Part shown: one piece after another, positions 4,733-5,119 of the stretch
Position numbering within the stretch: the first letter of the stretch is position 1
Layout of the letters: each line of letters starts with the position of its first letter
Assembly: GCA_030615035.1 (NCBI GenBank)
Contig: JAUXAC010000046.1
Span: 1-5,119, forward strand
DNA length: 5,119 nt
Direction: 5' to 3'
Source of the DNA: Dehalococcoidia bacterium
GTDB taxonomy: Bacteria; Chloroflexota; Dehalococcoidia; Dehalococcoidales; RBG-16-60-22
Notes under the pieces: generated by a model
The model's input: only the letters and a program-made list of their open reading frames with translations
Database searches by the model: none
Told to the model about the DNA's origin: nothing
Made by a program: the position numbers and the translations under genes

Positions 4733-5119
4733 TCAGCTGCTTGGCCTGAGCCGCTGGCTAATTTCGTAACTTCTTGTTGCACCAGTTTCATCTCTGGAAG
4801 CCCTTACGGTGAGCTTATAGAGACCGGCGTCGGCGTCCAGGACACTAAATGTGGTATTGCCAGTATCAATGTACTCGGCAATAAAAGTCTCCGAAGTCCC
4901 AAAGGAGTCATGCTTCTGACGCTTTAGCTTATCGCCATCAAACACATAATCAATGGTATAATCATTCTCCGGGTTATTATCCATTGGGATGTCAAGCCTT
5001 AGAAAAACACCAGGCTCACCAAGGGTCACAATTCTTGCCATCTGAACATCACGCGAAATCCAATAGCCGGCATTCTGCACTTGAGGCAGGGCCGTATTCT
5101 GCCCAGCAGCTTGCCCCTC
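4733..5119 (-). CDS. PilW-like minor pilin, C-terminal part (start outside window)
   Basis: The frame is open to the right edge of the window. The internal GTG at 5080 is not the start, because coding reads on through 13 further codons (EGQAAGQNTALPQ) to position 5119. The visible 128 residues begin after the pilin helix. The QVQNAGYWISRDVQMARIV segment is the typical post-helix region of PilW/PilJ-type minor pilins. It is followed by a beta-rich globular part with YTIDYVFDGDKLKRQ, then YKLTVRASRDETGATRSYEIS and the polar end QRLRPSS. Minor pilins of this type are processed by prepilin peptidase and help start filament assembly. The TGA stop overlaps the ribosome site of the next gene, which is 17 bases away, showing an operon with the PilX-like gene. 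Which minor pilin subclass it belongs to (PilW versus GspJ-like) cannot be settled without the N-terminus. Confidence 0.82.
   Translation of the reverse strand, partial: EGQAAGQNTALPQVQNAGYWISRDVQMARIVTLGEPGVFLRLDIPMDNNPENDYTIDYVFDGDKLKRQKHDSFGTSETFIAEYIDTGNTTFSVLDADAGLYKLTVRASRDETGATRSYEISQRLRPSS

Noticed and set aside
5078..5080. GTG at 5080 as the start of the PilW-like gene
   Set aside because: The frame stays open to the window edge, and the upstream residues continue the pilin-like sequence, so the true start lies outside.

Overview
The window is a type IV pilus / pseudopilus locus on the minus strand, with repeat-rich intergenic DNA at its downstream end and in one internal gap. The GC content is moderate, the pilus proteins are divergent, and AT-rich 'CTAAA/TTTAG' spacers occur with a 'gattgctt...cctcgcaatgac' hairpin repeat. 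Together these suggest an environmental Chloroflexota (Dehalococcoidia-like) genome or MAG. That assignment rests on recognition of style, not on a marker gene.

Layout. Positions 3-164 (+) hold the last 53 codons of a protein whose tail looks pilin-like, followed by a candidate terminator at 220-267. Positions 286-914 hold two copies of a long AT-rich repeat flanking a small zinc-ribbon gene (447-635, +) and a short hairpin repeat (636-667). From 5119 down to 914 all genes lie on the minus strand. In transcription order they are: a PilW-like minor pilin (N-terminus outside the window), a PilX-like pseudopilin with a repetitive beta-rich C-terminal region, a 128-residue two-helix membrane protein of unknown function, a 202-bp gap holding a long palindromic repeat, a PilO-like protein, and a large protein that fuses PilM to PilN.

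How the genes fit together. PilW/PilX-like proteins are minor pilins that prime or decorate the filament. PilM, PilN and PilO form the inner-membrane alignment platform that links the cytoplasmic motor to the pilus. Here the PilM actin-like domain and the PilN membrane/periplasmic domain are one polypeptide, and the PilN 'INLLP' motif that normally docks into PilM sits in the linker between them. No pilP or secretin gene is in the window, but this cannot be judged beyond its edges.

The observations most worth following are: the PilM-PilN fusion with its eroded nucleotide-binding motifs; a G9 tract inside it where loss of one G gives an almost immediate stop; the zinc-ribbon gene boxed between direct repeats, with the upstream copy supplying its Shine-Dalgarno; and the hairpin repeat interrupting the pilus gene cluster.
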